Below, one piece after another: positions 25,484 to 34,249 of a stretch of 64,000 nucleotides of DNA (positions within the stretch are counted from its first letter, which is position 1; each line of letters starts with the position of its first letter). The translations under genes were made by a program, and so were the position numbers. This stretch comes from Rhizobium tropici CIAT 899 (GTDB lineage Bacteria; Pseudomonadota; Alphaproteobacteria; Rhizobiales; Rhizobiaceae): contig NC_020062.1 in the NCBI RefSeq assembly GCF_000330885.1, positions 1,806,374-1,870,373 on the forward strand. Reading direction: 5' to 3'. The notes below the pieces were generated by a model. The model searched no databases, was not told the origin of the DNA, and worked only from the letters and a program-made list of their open reading frames with translations.

Positions 25484-27282
25484 GAGCGGGACCAGCTTTC
25501 GACATCGCCTCCCTACACGCAGCCTACCAGAACGGTCTGACGGCCGCCGACATGATCGGCACGGTGTTTGCGCGCATTGCTGAGGTGAACGATCCCGGCA
25601 TCTTCATCCATCTTGTCGACATAGGGGATCTGCTCGTCGAAGCTGAAGCGCTAGGCGCCTTCGACCCGGCGACAAAACCGCTTTGGGGCATCCCCTTTGC
25701 CGTAAAGGACAATATCGACGTCGCCGGCATGCCGACGACCGCTGCGTGCCCCGACTACGCCTATATGCCCGACACGGATGCCACCGTTGTTCGCCTGCTG
25801 AAAGAAGCCGGTGCTCTGGTAATCGGTAAGACGAATCTCGATCAATTCGCAACTGGCCTCGTCGGTGTCCGCACTCCGTATCCCGTTCCGCGCAACGCCA
25901 TGGATGCCGATTTGGTGCCAGGCGGATCGAGCTCCGGTTCAGCCGTGGCGACGGCGCAGGGTATCGTCAGCTTCGCGCTCGGCACCGATACCGCCGGATC
26001 GGGTCGCATTCCAGCCGGCCTCAACAATATCGTCGGCATGAAACCCAGCCTCGGCGCATTGTCGACAAGCGGCGTTATTCCCGCCTGCCGCACGCTGGAT
26101 TGTGTTTCAATCTTCGCGCTGACGGTCGACGACGCCTGGCGGGTATTCGAGGTTGCCGGATGTCCCGATGCCAAGGACGCCTATTCGAAAACCATTCCGG
26201 CCAATGGGTTTAGGCAAGCACCGCCGGTCCTGACCATCGGCGTGCCGGCGAAGGCCGACCGGCTGTTCTTCGGTGACGCCGTCATGGAGGCGGCCTATGA
26301 CGATGCCTTGCGCATGTTGACGAAACTGGGCCATCGCCTCGTGGAAGTACCGTTTGGCGATTTCTACAAGGTGGCAAACCTGCTTTATGAAGGCGCCTGG
26401 GTGGCGGAGCGCTATGCGGCGGTCAAGGATTTCTTCGACGCCACGGAGGCGAGCTTCCATCCCGTCACCCGCGGGATCTATGGCGGCGCCAGGCAGCTTT
26501 CGGCCGCGGATGCCTTCAAGGGTCTCTATGCGCTGCAGGCCTTGAAACAGAAGGTTGCTCAGCTGATCGCATCGGTTGATCTCTTCTGTGTACCGACGGC
26601 GCCGACACATTACACACGTGCCGACCTCGAGGCCGAACCGATCCGCGAAAATTCGCGTCTCGGCACGTACACCAACTTCGTCAATCTGCTCGACATGTGC
26701 GGCATCGCCGTGCCAACGGGCACACGCAGTGATGGTCGCCCGGCCAGCGTGACCCTGCTGACATCTTCGGGACGGGACGGGCTCGCTGCTTCGCTTGCCC
26801 GTGACATTCACGCAAGCAGCAGCTTGACGCTCGGCGCAACCGGATGGCTGCAGCCGAAGCCGAAGGATGCGATCAGCGTTGACGAAGCCGGGCTGATCGA
26901 CATCGCGGTGGTCGGCGCCCATCTCTCCGGCATGCCGCTGAACGCACAACTCCTTGCCCTCGACAGCCGCTTTCTGCGGAAAGCACGAACATCGGATTGC
27001 TATCGGCTTTATGTCCTGCCGGGGCAGAAGCCGGCAAAGCCGGGGCTTATCCGTGTTCCACAGGCGACGGGCGGTCAAATCGATGTCGAAATCTGGCAAA
27101 TGACGCCGGCCGCGTTCGGGCAGTTCGTTGCGGCCATCCCTCCACCCCTCAGCATCGGCACCCTTTTTTTATCGGATGGCACGTCGACCAAGGGATTTCT
27201 GGTCGAAGCCACCGCCATCACCGACGCGACGGATATCACGCATCATGGCGGATGGCGCACTTATATCGCTGCGACGGTGTAA
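25480..27282 (+). CDS. atzF: Allophanate hydrolase (AtzF/TrzF type)
   Basis: A 600-aa amidase-signature enzyme, the same length as AtzF. The catalytic set is K76 (AVKDNID), cis-Ser S150 (PGGSSSGSA) and nucleophile S174 (GTDTAGSGRIPAG). After the amidase core (to about 460) it carries the C-terminal domain typical of allophanate hydrolases (about 475-600, IAVVGAHLSGMPLNAQLL and the GGWRTY end). It cleaves allophanate to ammonia and CO2, completing cyanuric acid mineralisation. It ends the operon. The start overlaps the cupin stop in an ATGA. Confidence 0.92.
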   Translation: MRAGPAFDIASLHAAYQNGLTAADMIGTVFARIAEVNDPGIFIHLVDIGDLLVEAEALGAFDPATKPLWGIPFAVKDNIDVAGMPTTAACPDYAYMPDTDATVVRLLKEAGALVIGKTNLDQFATGLVGVRTPYPVPRNAMDADLVPGGSSSGSAVATAQGIVSFALGTDTAGSGRIPAGLNNIVGMKPSLGALSTSGVIPACRTLDCVSIFALTVDDAWRVFEVAGCPDAKDAYSKTIPANGFRQAPPVLTIGVPAKADRLFFGDAVMEAAYDDALRMLTKLGHRLVEVPFGDFYKVANLLYEGAWVAERYAAVKDFFDATEASFHPVTRGIYGGARQLSAADAFKGLYALQALKQKVAQLIASVDLFCVPTAPTHYTRADLEAEPIRENSRLGTYTNFVNLLDMCGIAVPTGTRSDGRPASVTLLTSSGRDGLAASLARDIHASSSLTLGATGWLQPKPKDAISVDEAGLIDIAVVGAHLSGMPLNAQLLALDSRFLRKARTSDCYRLYVLPGQKPAKPGLIRVPQATGGQIDVEIWQMTPAAFGQFVAAIPPPLSIGTLFLSDGTSTKGFLVEATAITDATDITHHGGWRTYIAATV

Positions 27283-27471
27283 GGCTTCAAAGAAGCACCG
27301 ATAATGGGCCACCGCGCATCTAAAGAAATTCCTGCAAATCCGTTTTTCAGATGAAGATTAAGAAACGGGTTGGAACCCGCGACCTCGATCATTCGACGCC
27401 TTCAATGACGGTGCATGGTCGCTCCAAAAGCGGTCTCTCTTAAAAATGCAAATGCTCCCTATTGACGATAG

Positions 27472-27513
27472 GAGTATATGCTCTTACTTTCGCCCTTATA
27501 GGAGCATATGCTC
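27472..27513 (+). promoter_or_regulatory. Pair of palindromic operators before the NmrA-like gene
   Basis: GAGTATATGCTC (27472-27483) and the perfect palindrome GAGCATATGCTC (27502-27513) are exactly 30 bp apart, about three helical turns, so on the same DNA face. A TTGACG hexamer (27462-27467) lies just upstream. The MarR-type regulator at 29714, end of the same gene group, is the likely binder (inferred). AAGGAG follows before the ATG at 27536. Confidence 0.6.
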
Positions 27514-27535
27514 TCACATGCGAAGGAGCGAAATT

Positions 27536-28417
27536 ATGAGTGAGGCTGAGGTACTTGTAAGCGGAGCGACCGGACGGACCGGCGGTGCCGCGATCGATGA
27601 ATTACTTAAGATGGGCAAGTCGGTGCGCGCCTATGTGCGTTCGGACAATGAGCGGGCGAAGGCCCTTAGGCAGCGGGGAGTGGATATCGCCATCGGCGAC
27701 TTCACTCGTATAGACAGCATCCGTGCCGCCATGGAAGGCGTCCGATCGGCCTATTTCCTTCATCCCATCTCACCGGGCATCCTTGGTGCTGCCGCCTACT
27801 TTGCACAAGCAGCAAAAGAGGCCAGCGTGACCGCAATCGTCAACATGTCGCAGATTTCGGCGCGTCGTGAATCGACAAGCCATGCGGCGCAGGACCATTG
27901 GATTTCCGAGCGGGTCTTCGACTGGTCCGATGTTCCGACAACGCATCTCCGCCCGACCTTCTTTGCCGACTGGCTCGTCTATCCGCATTTTGCCAGGGAG
28001 ATATGGGGCACGAAAAAGATCGAGTTTCCGTTTGCCGATGGGCGTCACGCACCGATCGCGACCGATGATCAGGGGCGGGTGATTGCGCATCTTTTGGCAA
28101 ATCCGCGGGGGCATGAGGGCAAGATTTATCCCCTCCATGGACCGATCGAGATGAACCATACCGAGATCGCCGCCGCCATGAGCGAAGTGCTTGGCACAAA
28201 GATCGACTATGCGCCGACTTCGATCGACGTGTTCAAGGACAAGATGGAAAATCTCTACAAGTTTCCGCCTTTCCTTGTGCAGCACCTGGTCGAAGTCGCC
28301 CAAAACTATCGTGATGGCATCTTTGCGGGCACGAACGATGCTGTTGAGAAAATCACCGGAACGCCAGCACTCTCGGTCCAGCAATTCATCACCAACAATC
28401 GTGCCGCCTTTGCGTGA
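27536..28417 (+). CDS. NmrA-like NAD(P)-binding atypical SDR
   Basis: A 293-aa Rossmann protein with the N-terminal LVSGATGRTGGAAIDELLKM (about 6-25). The region SQISARRESTSHAAQDHWIS lacks the classic YxxxK pair, as in NmrA/HSCARG and NAD(P)H:quinone-type atypical SDRs. AAGGAGCGAAATT precedes the ATG at 27536. Enzymes of this group often act as redox sensors or quinone reductases. It is the first gene of a small group with an NTF2-like protein, an SDR and a MarR regulator. Confidence 0.85.
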   Translation: MSEAEVLVSGATGRTGGAAIDELLKMGKSVRAYVRSDNERAKALRQRGVDIAIGDFTRIDSIRAAMEGVRSAYFLHPISPGILGAAAYFAQAAKEASVTAIVNMSQISARRESTSHAAQDHWISERVFDWSDVPTTHLRPTFFADWLVYPHFAREIWGTKKIEFPFADGRHAPIATDDQGRVIAHLLANPRGHEGKIYPLHGPIEMNHTEIAAAMSEVLGTKIDYAPTSIDVFKDKMENLYKFPPFLVQHLVEVAQNYRDGIFAGTNDAVEKITGTPALSVQQFITNNRAAFA

Positions 28418-28444
28418 GCACCGTCGAGGTAAGGAGCTTGAACA

Positions 28445-28819
28445 ATGTCGAATATTCAAGGCGAGCGTCACCCGTTTCTGGACGACCTGACTGCGGACGC
28501 GGAGCTGACCAGCTCCGTGCTTCGAGGTCCCGTCATCGGACGCGACGAGATCAAGCTGGCCGTCAACACAGTCGGGACCTTCTACGCTTCGCAGCATCCC
28601 ACGTTTCTCGAGACTGTCGGCGCGCGCCTCTTTCTTGAATACGAGGCGGTTCTGACAAGCGGGGAGAGGCTGAACGCCACCGTCGTCGTCGATCGCAACT
28701 CTGATGGTTCGGTGCCACGCGTCAGCGTGCGGATGAGCCCGCTTGGTGCTGTGTTATCTCTTGCCGCCAATCTTCGCGAGGCACTGTCCGGCCGATTGCC
28801 GGAAGACCTTTTTCTTTAA
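28445..28819 (+). CDS. NTF2-like (SnoaL-type) small protein
   Basis: A 124-aa protein whose pattern matches the NTF2-like cone fold: an N-terminal FLDDLTADAELTSSVLRGPV, the strand pair RLFLEYEAVLTSGERLNATV, and a helical ending. AGGAGCTTGAACA precedes the start. Such proteins can be small isomerases, cyclases or dehydratases, or ligand-binding partners of neighbouring oxidoreductases. No catalytic residues can be named. Confidence 0.7.
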   Translation: MSNIQGERHPFLDDLTADAELTSSVLRGPVIGRDEIKLAVNTVGTFYASQHPTFLETVGARLFLEYEAVLTSGERLNATVVVDRNSDGSVPRVSVRMSPLGAVLSLAANLREALSGRLPEDLFL

Positions 28820-28886
28820 ACCAAACGCCCTCAGGCAGGTATGGATATTGATACCCTGATCTGTGGCTTTAGAGAGGTAATTTGTC

Positions 28887-29603
28887 ATGGATGTTACCAA
28901 CGCCACCGTTTTCATTACCGGAGCTAATCGCGGCCTGGGTCTCGCCTTCGCACGCGAAGCCCGTCGTTGCGGGGCAAAGAAGGTCTATGCCGGCATGCGC
29001 AATACGAACGGCTTCGACGAACCGGACATCATTCCCGTCCGGATCGATGTCACGGATAAAGCATCGATCGCCGCAGCAGCGGAACTGGCGACGGATACCG
29101 ATCTGCTGATCAATAACGCGGGCATCGCTGCTCTTATCGACGGGCCTCTAGCAAACGATATCGAAGAGCAGTCGCAGCGTCTATTCGATACCAACTATTA
29201 TGGCGTCGTCCGCGTCACGCAGGCCTTCGAGCCGATCCTGTCGGCCAAGCCGCGTGCCGCCATCATCAACGTGCTATCCGACATCGTGTGGCTCCCACGG
29301 CCCATTTTGACGCCCTACGCTGCATCAAAGGCAGCGGCATGGAGCTTCACGAACCAGCTTCGCTTTCACCTTCAGGATCGTAGTATCCAGGTTCTCGGTC
29401 TGCATGTGGGTTTCGTGGATACCGACCTGACCAATGGCATCGATGTGCCAAAAGCCAGCCCGGGAGATGTGGTGCGCCAAACCTATGAAGCGCTCGCCGC
29501 CGGCAAGAGCGAGGTCATGGCTGACCAGGGAACGGTACTGCTGAAGAGCACGCTCGCTGCCGAGGTACCCGGTTATATCATGCCGCCGGCAGGATTGTTC
29601 TAA
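28887..29603 (+). CDS. Short-chain dehydrogenase/reductase
   Basis: A 238-aa classical-type SDR. The cofactor loop is FITGANRGLGLAFAREA (about 9-25), NNAG is in LLINNAGIA (about 73-81), and the active site is S (NVLSDIV) and YAASK (TPYAASKAA). It belongs to the group with the NmrA-like gene and ends nine bases before the MarR region. AGAGAGGTAATTTGTC precedes the ATG. The substrate is unknown. Confidence 0.88.
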   Translation: MDVTNATVFITGANRGLGLAFAREARRCGAKKVYAGMRNTNGFDEPDIIPVRIDVTDKASIAAAAELATDTDLLINNAGIAALIDGPLANDIEEQSQRLFDTNYYGVVRVTQAFEPILSAKPRAAIINVLSDIVWLPRPILTPYAASKAAAWSFTNQLRFHLQDRSIQVLGLHVGFVDTDLTNGIDVPKASPGDVVRQTYEALAAGKSEVMADQGTVLLKSTLAAEVPGYIMPPAGLF

Positions 29604-29713
29604 GCGCTAAGATGGTGGAGAAACGCCAAGCCACAGGCTATGTGATGCGAAGAGCTTGGACTTTTCGGCCATATGGCCTGCGGACGGTAGTTAGGATTCG
29701 AAAGGAAAGCGAC

Positions 29714-30175
29714 ATGTTGTCGGCGAACCAACCGCTTGGAATTGATCAATGCAATTGCTCCGCAATGAGAAAGGCGAGCCGACAGATCACGCGGTTCTAC
29801 GATGCCCATCTTGAGCCCGTCGGGCTGCGTATCACGCAGTTCCTGACCCTGGCGGCTATCGACGAAGCTGACGGTGCCACCGTCAACGCGCTCGCGGAAC
29901 GGCTCGATATCGAGCGGACGGCGATGGGAAAGATGGTTGGCTTTCTGGAACGCGACGGTTTCGTCATGATCAAGCCATCACCCGCAGACGGTCGAGTTCG
30001 TATCATTGAACTCACGGACGAAGGCCGACGCCTGCATGAGAGAGCGGCTCCTCTTTGGCAGGATGCGCAGCGAGAATTCGAGCGACTAAATGGTACCACC
30101 AAGGTTGCAACGCTCCGGCACAGCCTGAAAGAGATCGTCGTCGGCGACTTGCCGGCCGTCTCGTCCGGAGACTGA
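29714..30175 (+). CDS. MarR-family regulator with N-terminal Cys-x-Cys
   Basis: From the ATG at 29714 (after AAAGGAAAGCGAC) the protein is 153 aa. An N-terminal CNCSAMRKASRQITRFYD (about 13-30) is followed by the winged helix (NALAERLDIERTAMGKMVGF) and the wing DGRVRIIELTDEG. Cysteines near the N-terminus of MarR/OhrR-like proteins can sense oxidants or electrophiles. That would suit control of the NmrA-like and SDR genes just upstream via the twin operators at 27472-27513. The start at 29612 is less likely. Confidence 0.85.
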   Translation: MLSANQPLGIDQCNCSAMRKASRQITRFYDAHLEPVGLRITQFLTLAAIDEADGATVNALAERLDIERTAMGKMVGFLERDGFVMIKPSPADGRVRIIELTDEGRRLHERAAPLWQDAQREFERLNGTTKVATLRHSLKEIVVGDLPAVSSGD

Positions 30176-30421
30176 GCCTCCGGAAGAGACCCGCCGATGA
30201 CGGACCAATCAAACGGACGGACGTCAACGGGAGCGGGAAAAAGCTGGGGGTTAGGCTGCGAGGTCGAGCTTTGCCCGTTTGAGACGGCCTGCGACGGCTG
30301 CTCGGACTTGAAGAACCCGATGAGCGCCGACAAAATTACCGGTCTCCCTTAAATTGCAGTAGCAAGAGATGCTGGTGGCGCATATTTGTCGAAAGCGTTG
30401 GTGATACGACATTGCGGCATC

Positions 30422-30895
30422 TCAGTCCTCGCCCGGTTCATCTTCCGTGATCTTTTTCAACAGGAACAGTAGCGCGACCCGTTCGGCAGGGTTAAGCCGT
30501 CCCATCGTCTTTTCGCTGATGATATGCGCGTTCGGATACATGGAGCGCAGGACCGCTTCACCCTTCGCCAGCAGCGAGATGATAACCTTGCGGCCATCGG
30601 CAGCATCCTTGGAGAGGTTGATGAGACCACGCGCCTTGAGGCGCTCCACGATGCCGCGAATAGTTGCCTGATCGACCGAGGTTGCCTTCACCAGCTCGGC
30701 CTGCGAACTCGGGCCACGGTCGTGGAGTGTACAAAGGGTGACAAACTGCACGGAGGTCAGATCGGGATCGCTAGCATTTTCCTGGAAAATCGCAAGATGC
30801 CGCTGATAGGCCTTGCGCAACAGATGTCCAACCTGCTCGGTCACCTGATAGCCCGCCCGCGGGTCCGCTTCTCCGATGTCGCTATTTTCTGCCAT
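30422..30895 (-). CDS. nicR: MarR-family regulator, NicR-like
   Basis: A 157-aa winged-helix repressor from the ATG at 30895 (AGGAG lies 12 bases upstream; a TTG at 30946 is an alternative). The core reads YQVTEQVGHLLRKAYQRHLA, SSQAELVKATSVDQATIRGI, and DAADGRKVIISLLAKGEAVL. In Pseudomonas putida a MarR protein, NicR, represses the nic genes in response to 6-hydroxynicotinate. Being last in line behind nicC-D-E-F-X and an MFS gene supports that role here. It is paralogous to the MarR gene at 51202-51681. Confidence 0.75.
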   Translation of the reverse strand: MAENSDIGEADPRAGYQVTEQVGHLLRKAYQRHLAIFQENASDPDLTSVQFVTLCTLHDRGPSSQAELVKATSVDQATIRGIVERLKARGLINLSKDAADGRKVIISLLAKGEAVLRSMYPNAHIISEKTMGRLNPAERVALLFLLKKITEDEPGED

Positions 30896-31015
30896 GCTCG
30901 CGTCGTCCGCTCCTATTGACGCTTCTAATCCTCCAAAATCCAACAAATCGCAAGCGGGCCGAACCGCAGCGTGACATGGAGGAGAGGCGGACGAGCAATC
31001 GCTTCCCGAGGGAAT

Positions 31016-31048
31016 CCCCCGTGAACGGCATGGGGCCGACCACGGGGG
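31016..31048 (-). terminator. Stem-loop after the MFS gene
   Basis: CCCCCGTG (31016-31023) and CACGGGGG (31041-31048) can pair, with a 17-base loop, directly downstream of the MFS stop on the minus strand. There is no T-run, so it may be a weak or Rho-assisted terminator, or an mRNA end-stabiliser before nicR. Confidence 0.45.
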
Positions 31049-31056
31049 CTGCCACT

Positions 31057-32370
31057 CTATTCGAGAGCCATGTTCCTGGATTCAGCATTGATGAAGGCTA
31101 CGCTGACTGCCGCAAGCAACAGAAGACCGGAGATAACACCGAGCGCCAGACCAAAATTCGAGGTCATGACCGGCGCGACAATCGACGGCGCCAGAAGCCC
31201 CCCGAAACGCGCGACGGACCCGGACAAGCCCATGCCGCTGGCGCGAAGCGTGGTCGGATAGATTTCCGGCGTGAAGGCGTAGATCGCGCCCCAGGTGCCG
31301 AGCAGCGCAAAGCTGAGCAGCAGCGTTGCGGAGATGACGATCTCGACCGACTGGCCCAGCCCATAACCCAATGTGCCGATGGCGCTCAGGATCAGGAAAC
31401 CGATCAGCGTCGGCTTGCGGCCCCATTTCTCGACGCCGTAGGCCGCCAGCGCATAGCCCGGAAGCTGGGCGATCGCCAGCACGAGGAGGAACAACTGACC
31501 GCGCATGAAGCCGAAGCCTTCTCCTGCCAGCCGCACCGGCAGGTAGACAAACACGCCATAGTAGGAAACCGAGATCAGCATCCACGCCAGCATCAGGAAA
31601 ATGGTCCGACGCCGAAGCTCCGGCGACAGCAGCGCGGCAATCGACTTGCGCTGTGGCACCTGCGGCGTCAGCGGCGCGATCTCGACGACGTTGCCGTTGG
31701 TGGCGGCGACACGCTGGAGAACCTTGCGTGCCTCTTCCGATTTTCCCTGTTGGTTGAGATAGAGTGGTGACTCCGGCACGTAAAAGCGCAGGACAACACC
31801 GACAAGCGCCGGCAGACCGGTCACGAAGAAGATCGTGCGCCAGGGCTCTCCGCCCTGCGAACCGGCGACCAGTGCGAGAAGCGCCAGTGCCACAGTTCCC
31901 ACAGCCCAGAAGCCTTCGAGCAGCACGAGCCAGCGACCGCGTCGGTCTGACGGAAGAAACTCGGCCATCATGGCGTAGTCGACCGGAAGCGTTCCACCCA
32001 CACCAAGACCTGTCAGGAAGCGCGCGACGAGCAACCAGTGCAGATCAGGAGCAAAGGCCGATGCCACACCACAGATCGCGTCGAGAATGATTGCGATGAA
32101 CAATACCGGCCGACGGCCGATCCGGTCGGCAAGGCGGCCAAAAGTGAACGCGCCGACGAGCATGCCGAGAAAGAAAAACGTACCGGTCTGAAGCGCCTGT
32201 GGAACGGTGACGCCGAAGCTTGCGGCAATTGAAGGTGCGGTGAAGCCGATTGCCAACACCTGCATGGCATCAGCGGCCCAGACAAGCCCGAAAATGATGA
32301 ACAAACGCTTCTGGAAGCTGCCGACGCCGGCCGCCCTGAGACCCTGTTCCACGGTGATTGGAGTTTGCAT
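31057..32370 (-). CDS. MFS transporter (AAHS/NiaP-like), likely nicotinate or aromatic-acid carrier
   Basis: A 437-aa protein with 12 predicted membrane segments. The MFS loop motif GRLADRIGRRPVLFIAII lies between helices 2 and 3 (about 78-95), with a second copy GVEKWGRKPTLIGFL in the C-half. GVGGTLPVDYAMMAEFLPSD resembles aromatic acid:H+ symporters and the nicotinate carrier group. AGGGGTAAC precedes the ATG. It lies between nicX and the nicR-like gene, matching the position of nicT-type carriers. Nicotinate or 6-hydroxynicotinate transport is inferred from context. Confidence 0.82.
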   Translation of the reverse strand: MQTPITVEQGLRAAGVGSFQKRLFIIFGLVWAADAMQVLAIGFTAPSIAASFGVTVPQALQTGTFFFLGMLVGAFTFGRLADRIGRRPVLFIAIILDAICGVASAFAPDLHWLLVARFLTGLGVGGTLPVDYAMMAEFLPSDRRGRWLVLLEGFWAVGTVALALLALVAGSQGGEPWRTIFFVTGLPALVGVVLRFYVPESPLYLNQQGKSEEARKVLQRVAATNGNVVEIAPLTPQVPQRKSIAALLSPELRRRTIFLMLAWMLISVSYYGVFVYLPVRLAGEGFGFMRGQLFLLVLAIAQLPGYALAAYGVEKWGRKPTLIGFLILSAIGTLGYGLGQSVEIVISATLLLSFALLGTWGAIYAFTPEIYPTTLRASGMGLSGSVARFGGLLAPSIVAPVMTSNFGLALGVISGLLLLAAVSVAFINAESRNMALE

Positions 32371-32459
32371 GTTACCCCTCGTTCCTTTTTGTTTGGGATT
32401 ACAGTCGAAGCGGTGATCTTCGCCACCTTGGCGCCAGTGAATTGACGCACGAACTCATT

Positions 32460-32483
32460 CGTTCCGGTCGCGCGACCGGAACG
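32460..32483. other. 24-bp perfect palindrome between nicX and the MFS gene
   Basis: Arms CGTTCCGGTCGC and GCGACCGGAACG abut with no spacer. In RNA this would be a strong GC-rich hairpin downstream of nicX. In DNA it could be a protein site. No T-run follows, so intrinsic termination is doubtful. It may attenuate readthrough from nicX into the carrier gene or stabilise the upstream mRNA. Confidence 0.6.
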
Positions 32484-32522
32484 TTGGGATTGACCGAATA
32501 TGCCGGAAACCCGGCGCTTCTA

Positions 32523-33554
32523 TCAGTCGAACTTTGCCTGCATTTCCTTCACGGCGATTTTGCCATCGAGCACCATCGGCTCGTCATCCAGGAACAGTGA
32601 ACAACCGCGCATCGGAATATCCAGATGGCAGGCAGTGTCGTTCGGGCCGCCGAGCTCGTTGTTCGGACCGGTGGAGAACATGACGTTGCCGTAGAAGGAG
32701 CGAGCTTCCATGCCCATGCCGCCCGGGAATTCTCCCGGCACCATGCGATGCCACTTGGCATTCTGGTTCAGACCCCAGCCGACATGGCTCATGCCCATTC
32801 CGCGCGGATCGTTGAAGCCTTCCATATACGATTTGACCAGATCGGCATCGAGCCCGCCTCTGATGTCGGTGATCCAGCCCTTTTCGATCGTGTAGGTGAT
32901 CGGGTCGCGAACGTAGATGTTCTGCGGCAGCAGGATATCGCCCGGTGCAACGACGATTGTGCCGTCGACGCCATCATCGTCACCGCCGGTGAAGACGAAG
33001 CCGGACGGCCAGTGGTCCCAGCGGCCGGGCTCGTCGGTGCATGCATATTCGGTGATGGCAGGATAGGTGTTGAGCTTATAGGTGACGTCGGTGCCGTGCG
33101 GCGAGGTGATCCGCATGACCTTCGCCTTGGAGAGCAGGTCACCGGCGAACTCGACGCGCTCACGCAGTTCCTTCGTCGGCAGCATGCGGGCGAGAACTTC
33201 CGGCGGTTCGACAGCGGTCAGAATGCGCGTCCCGGCTGCCTGGATCGCCATCTGCTCCGGACTGAAGAGCAAGAAGATGCAGTCGATCAGCATGTCGGCG
33301 GCCTTGAGGGCCTCAACCGCTTCCGGCATGGAGGCGAGGCCCGTTTGGCCGACCGCCCATGCGCCTGCCGGCGGCACTGGCGGCAAACGCATGTGATACA
33401 TCTTGGCGCCGAGACGCAAACCCGCCGCCATGAAGGCGTCGGCATAGTCCAGACGCTCGTTACCCTGTGTCAGGACGATAAGTTTTTCGCCCTCGTGGAC
33501 GCCCGACATCTTCAGCTGATGCAGGCAGATTTCCGTGAAGCTGAATTGATCCAT
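32523..33554 (-). CDS. nicX: 2,5-dihydroxypyridine 5,6-dioxygenase
   Basis: From the ATG at 33554 the protein is 343 aa. It closely follows NicX of Pseudomonas putida as I recall it: GTRILTAVEPPEVLARMLPT, YACTDEPGRWDHWPSGFVFT, SHVGWGLNQNAKW and DARSFYGN-like EARSFYGNVMFSTGPNNE. The fold is leucyl-aminopeptidase (M29)-like, with a mononuclear iron. It cleaves the ring of 2,5-dihydroxypyridine to N-formylmaleamic acid. AAGGGGAACGAGC precedes the start, and it follows nicF after 42 bp in the same minus-strand operon. Confidence 0.93.
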   Translation of the reverse strand: MDQFSFTEICLHQLKMSGVHEGEKLIVLTQGNERLDYADAFMAAGLRLGAKMYHMRLPPVPPAGAWAVGQTGLASMPEAVEALKAADMLIDCIFLLFSPEQMAIQAAGTRILTAVEPPEVLARMLPTKELRERVEFAGDLLSKAKVMRITSPHGTDVTYKLNTYPAITEYACTDEPGRWDHWPSGFVFTGGDDDGVDGTIVVAPGDILLPQNIYVRDPITYTIEKGWITDIRGGLDADLVKSYMEGFNDPRGMGMSHVGWGLNQNAKWHRMVPGEFPGGMGMEARSFYGNVMFSTGPNNELGGPNDTACHLDIPMRGCSLFLDDEPMVLDGKIAVKEMQAKFD

Positions 33555-33596
33555 GCTCGTTCCCCTTGTTGGTTGAAGGCTCAAGTGCTCTTGCGG

Positions 33597-34238
33597 TTAC
33601 GGACAGTTGGGCTTGACTTTAGCGATTTCGGCAATCGCCTCCTCTCGTGAAACGACGTCGCCATACTTGCTATCGATGTCGAAGAGGTTGGCATTGTGCG
33701 GGTCTGGGTGGCGGTCGCCGACGCAATCACGCACGACAATGGCCCGAAACCCGTGCTGCACTGCATCGACCGCGCTGGCGCGGATGCAGCCGCTCGTCGA
33801 GCATCCTGCCATGATGACGGTATCAATGCCCTGCGCATGCAGGTGGGAAGCAAGGCTGGTGCCGAAAAAGGCGCTGGCATATTGCTTGACGATGACAAGC
33901 TCGCCGGCCGCCGGCTCTACGCTCTCGCAGAACTCGGCCAGCACATTGCCTTCGACCATGGCCTTCATGACCGGCGACTTCTTGACCCACATGCCGCCAT
34001 CGGCGCAGTTTTCCGCAAGATAGAGAATGCGTGTGTGGATTACGGGGATGCCTGAAGCCCGGGCGGAGGCGATCAGCGCCGGTGTTTGTGCCACCGCTTC
34101 GACGACGCCGGGTGCGTAGAGCGGCGCTCCTTCGATCGTGTATGCCTTGAGAAAATCGATAACGACGAGCGCTGGCCGCTGGCCGAAACCGACGCGGTTG
34201 CCCCAGACACCCTGATAATTGGCTTCGGCGGTTTGCAT
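33597..34238 (-). CDS. nicF: Maleamate amidohydrolase
   Basis: A 213-aa isochorismatase-fold hydrolase from the ATG at 34238. The triad is D28 (LVVIDFLKAY), K118 (VIVKQYASAFFGT) and C151 (AGCSTSGCIRASAVDAVQHG). The last motif is typical of maleamate amidase and N-carbamoylsarcosine amidase. It turns maleamate into maleate and ammonia. Its position between nicE (11 bp upstream) and nicX fits. A longer frame reaching 35123 runs antiparallel through nicE and is not real. Confidence 0.92.
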   Translation of the reverse strand: MQTAEANYQGVWGNRVGFGQRPALVVIDFLKAYTIEGAPLYAPGVVEAVAQTPALIASARASGIPVIHTRILYLAENCADGGMWVKKSPVMKAMVEGNVLAEFCESVEPAAGELVIVKQYASAFFGTSLASHLHAQGIDTVIMAGCSTSGCIRASAVDAVQHGFRAIVVRDCVGDRHPDPHNANLFDIDSKYGDVVSREEAIAEIAKVKPNCP

Positions 34239-34249
34239 TCTCGTCTCCC

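Noticed and set aside
27361..27390. tRNA-like T-arm on the minus strand (GGTCGCGGGTTCCAACCCG)
   Set aside because: No anticodon arm, D-arm or CCA end could be found around it, so it is at most a fragment and probably chance.
30240..30350. Minus-strand frame VGAHRVLQVRAAVAGRLKRA ending LDLAA-stop
   Set aside because: It looks like a transposase or other protein tail, but I could not match it to a family, and a competing frame in the same DNA is equally open.
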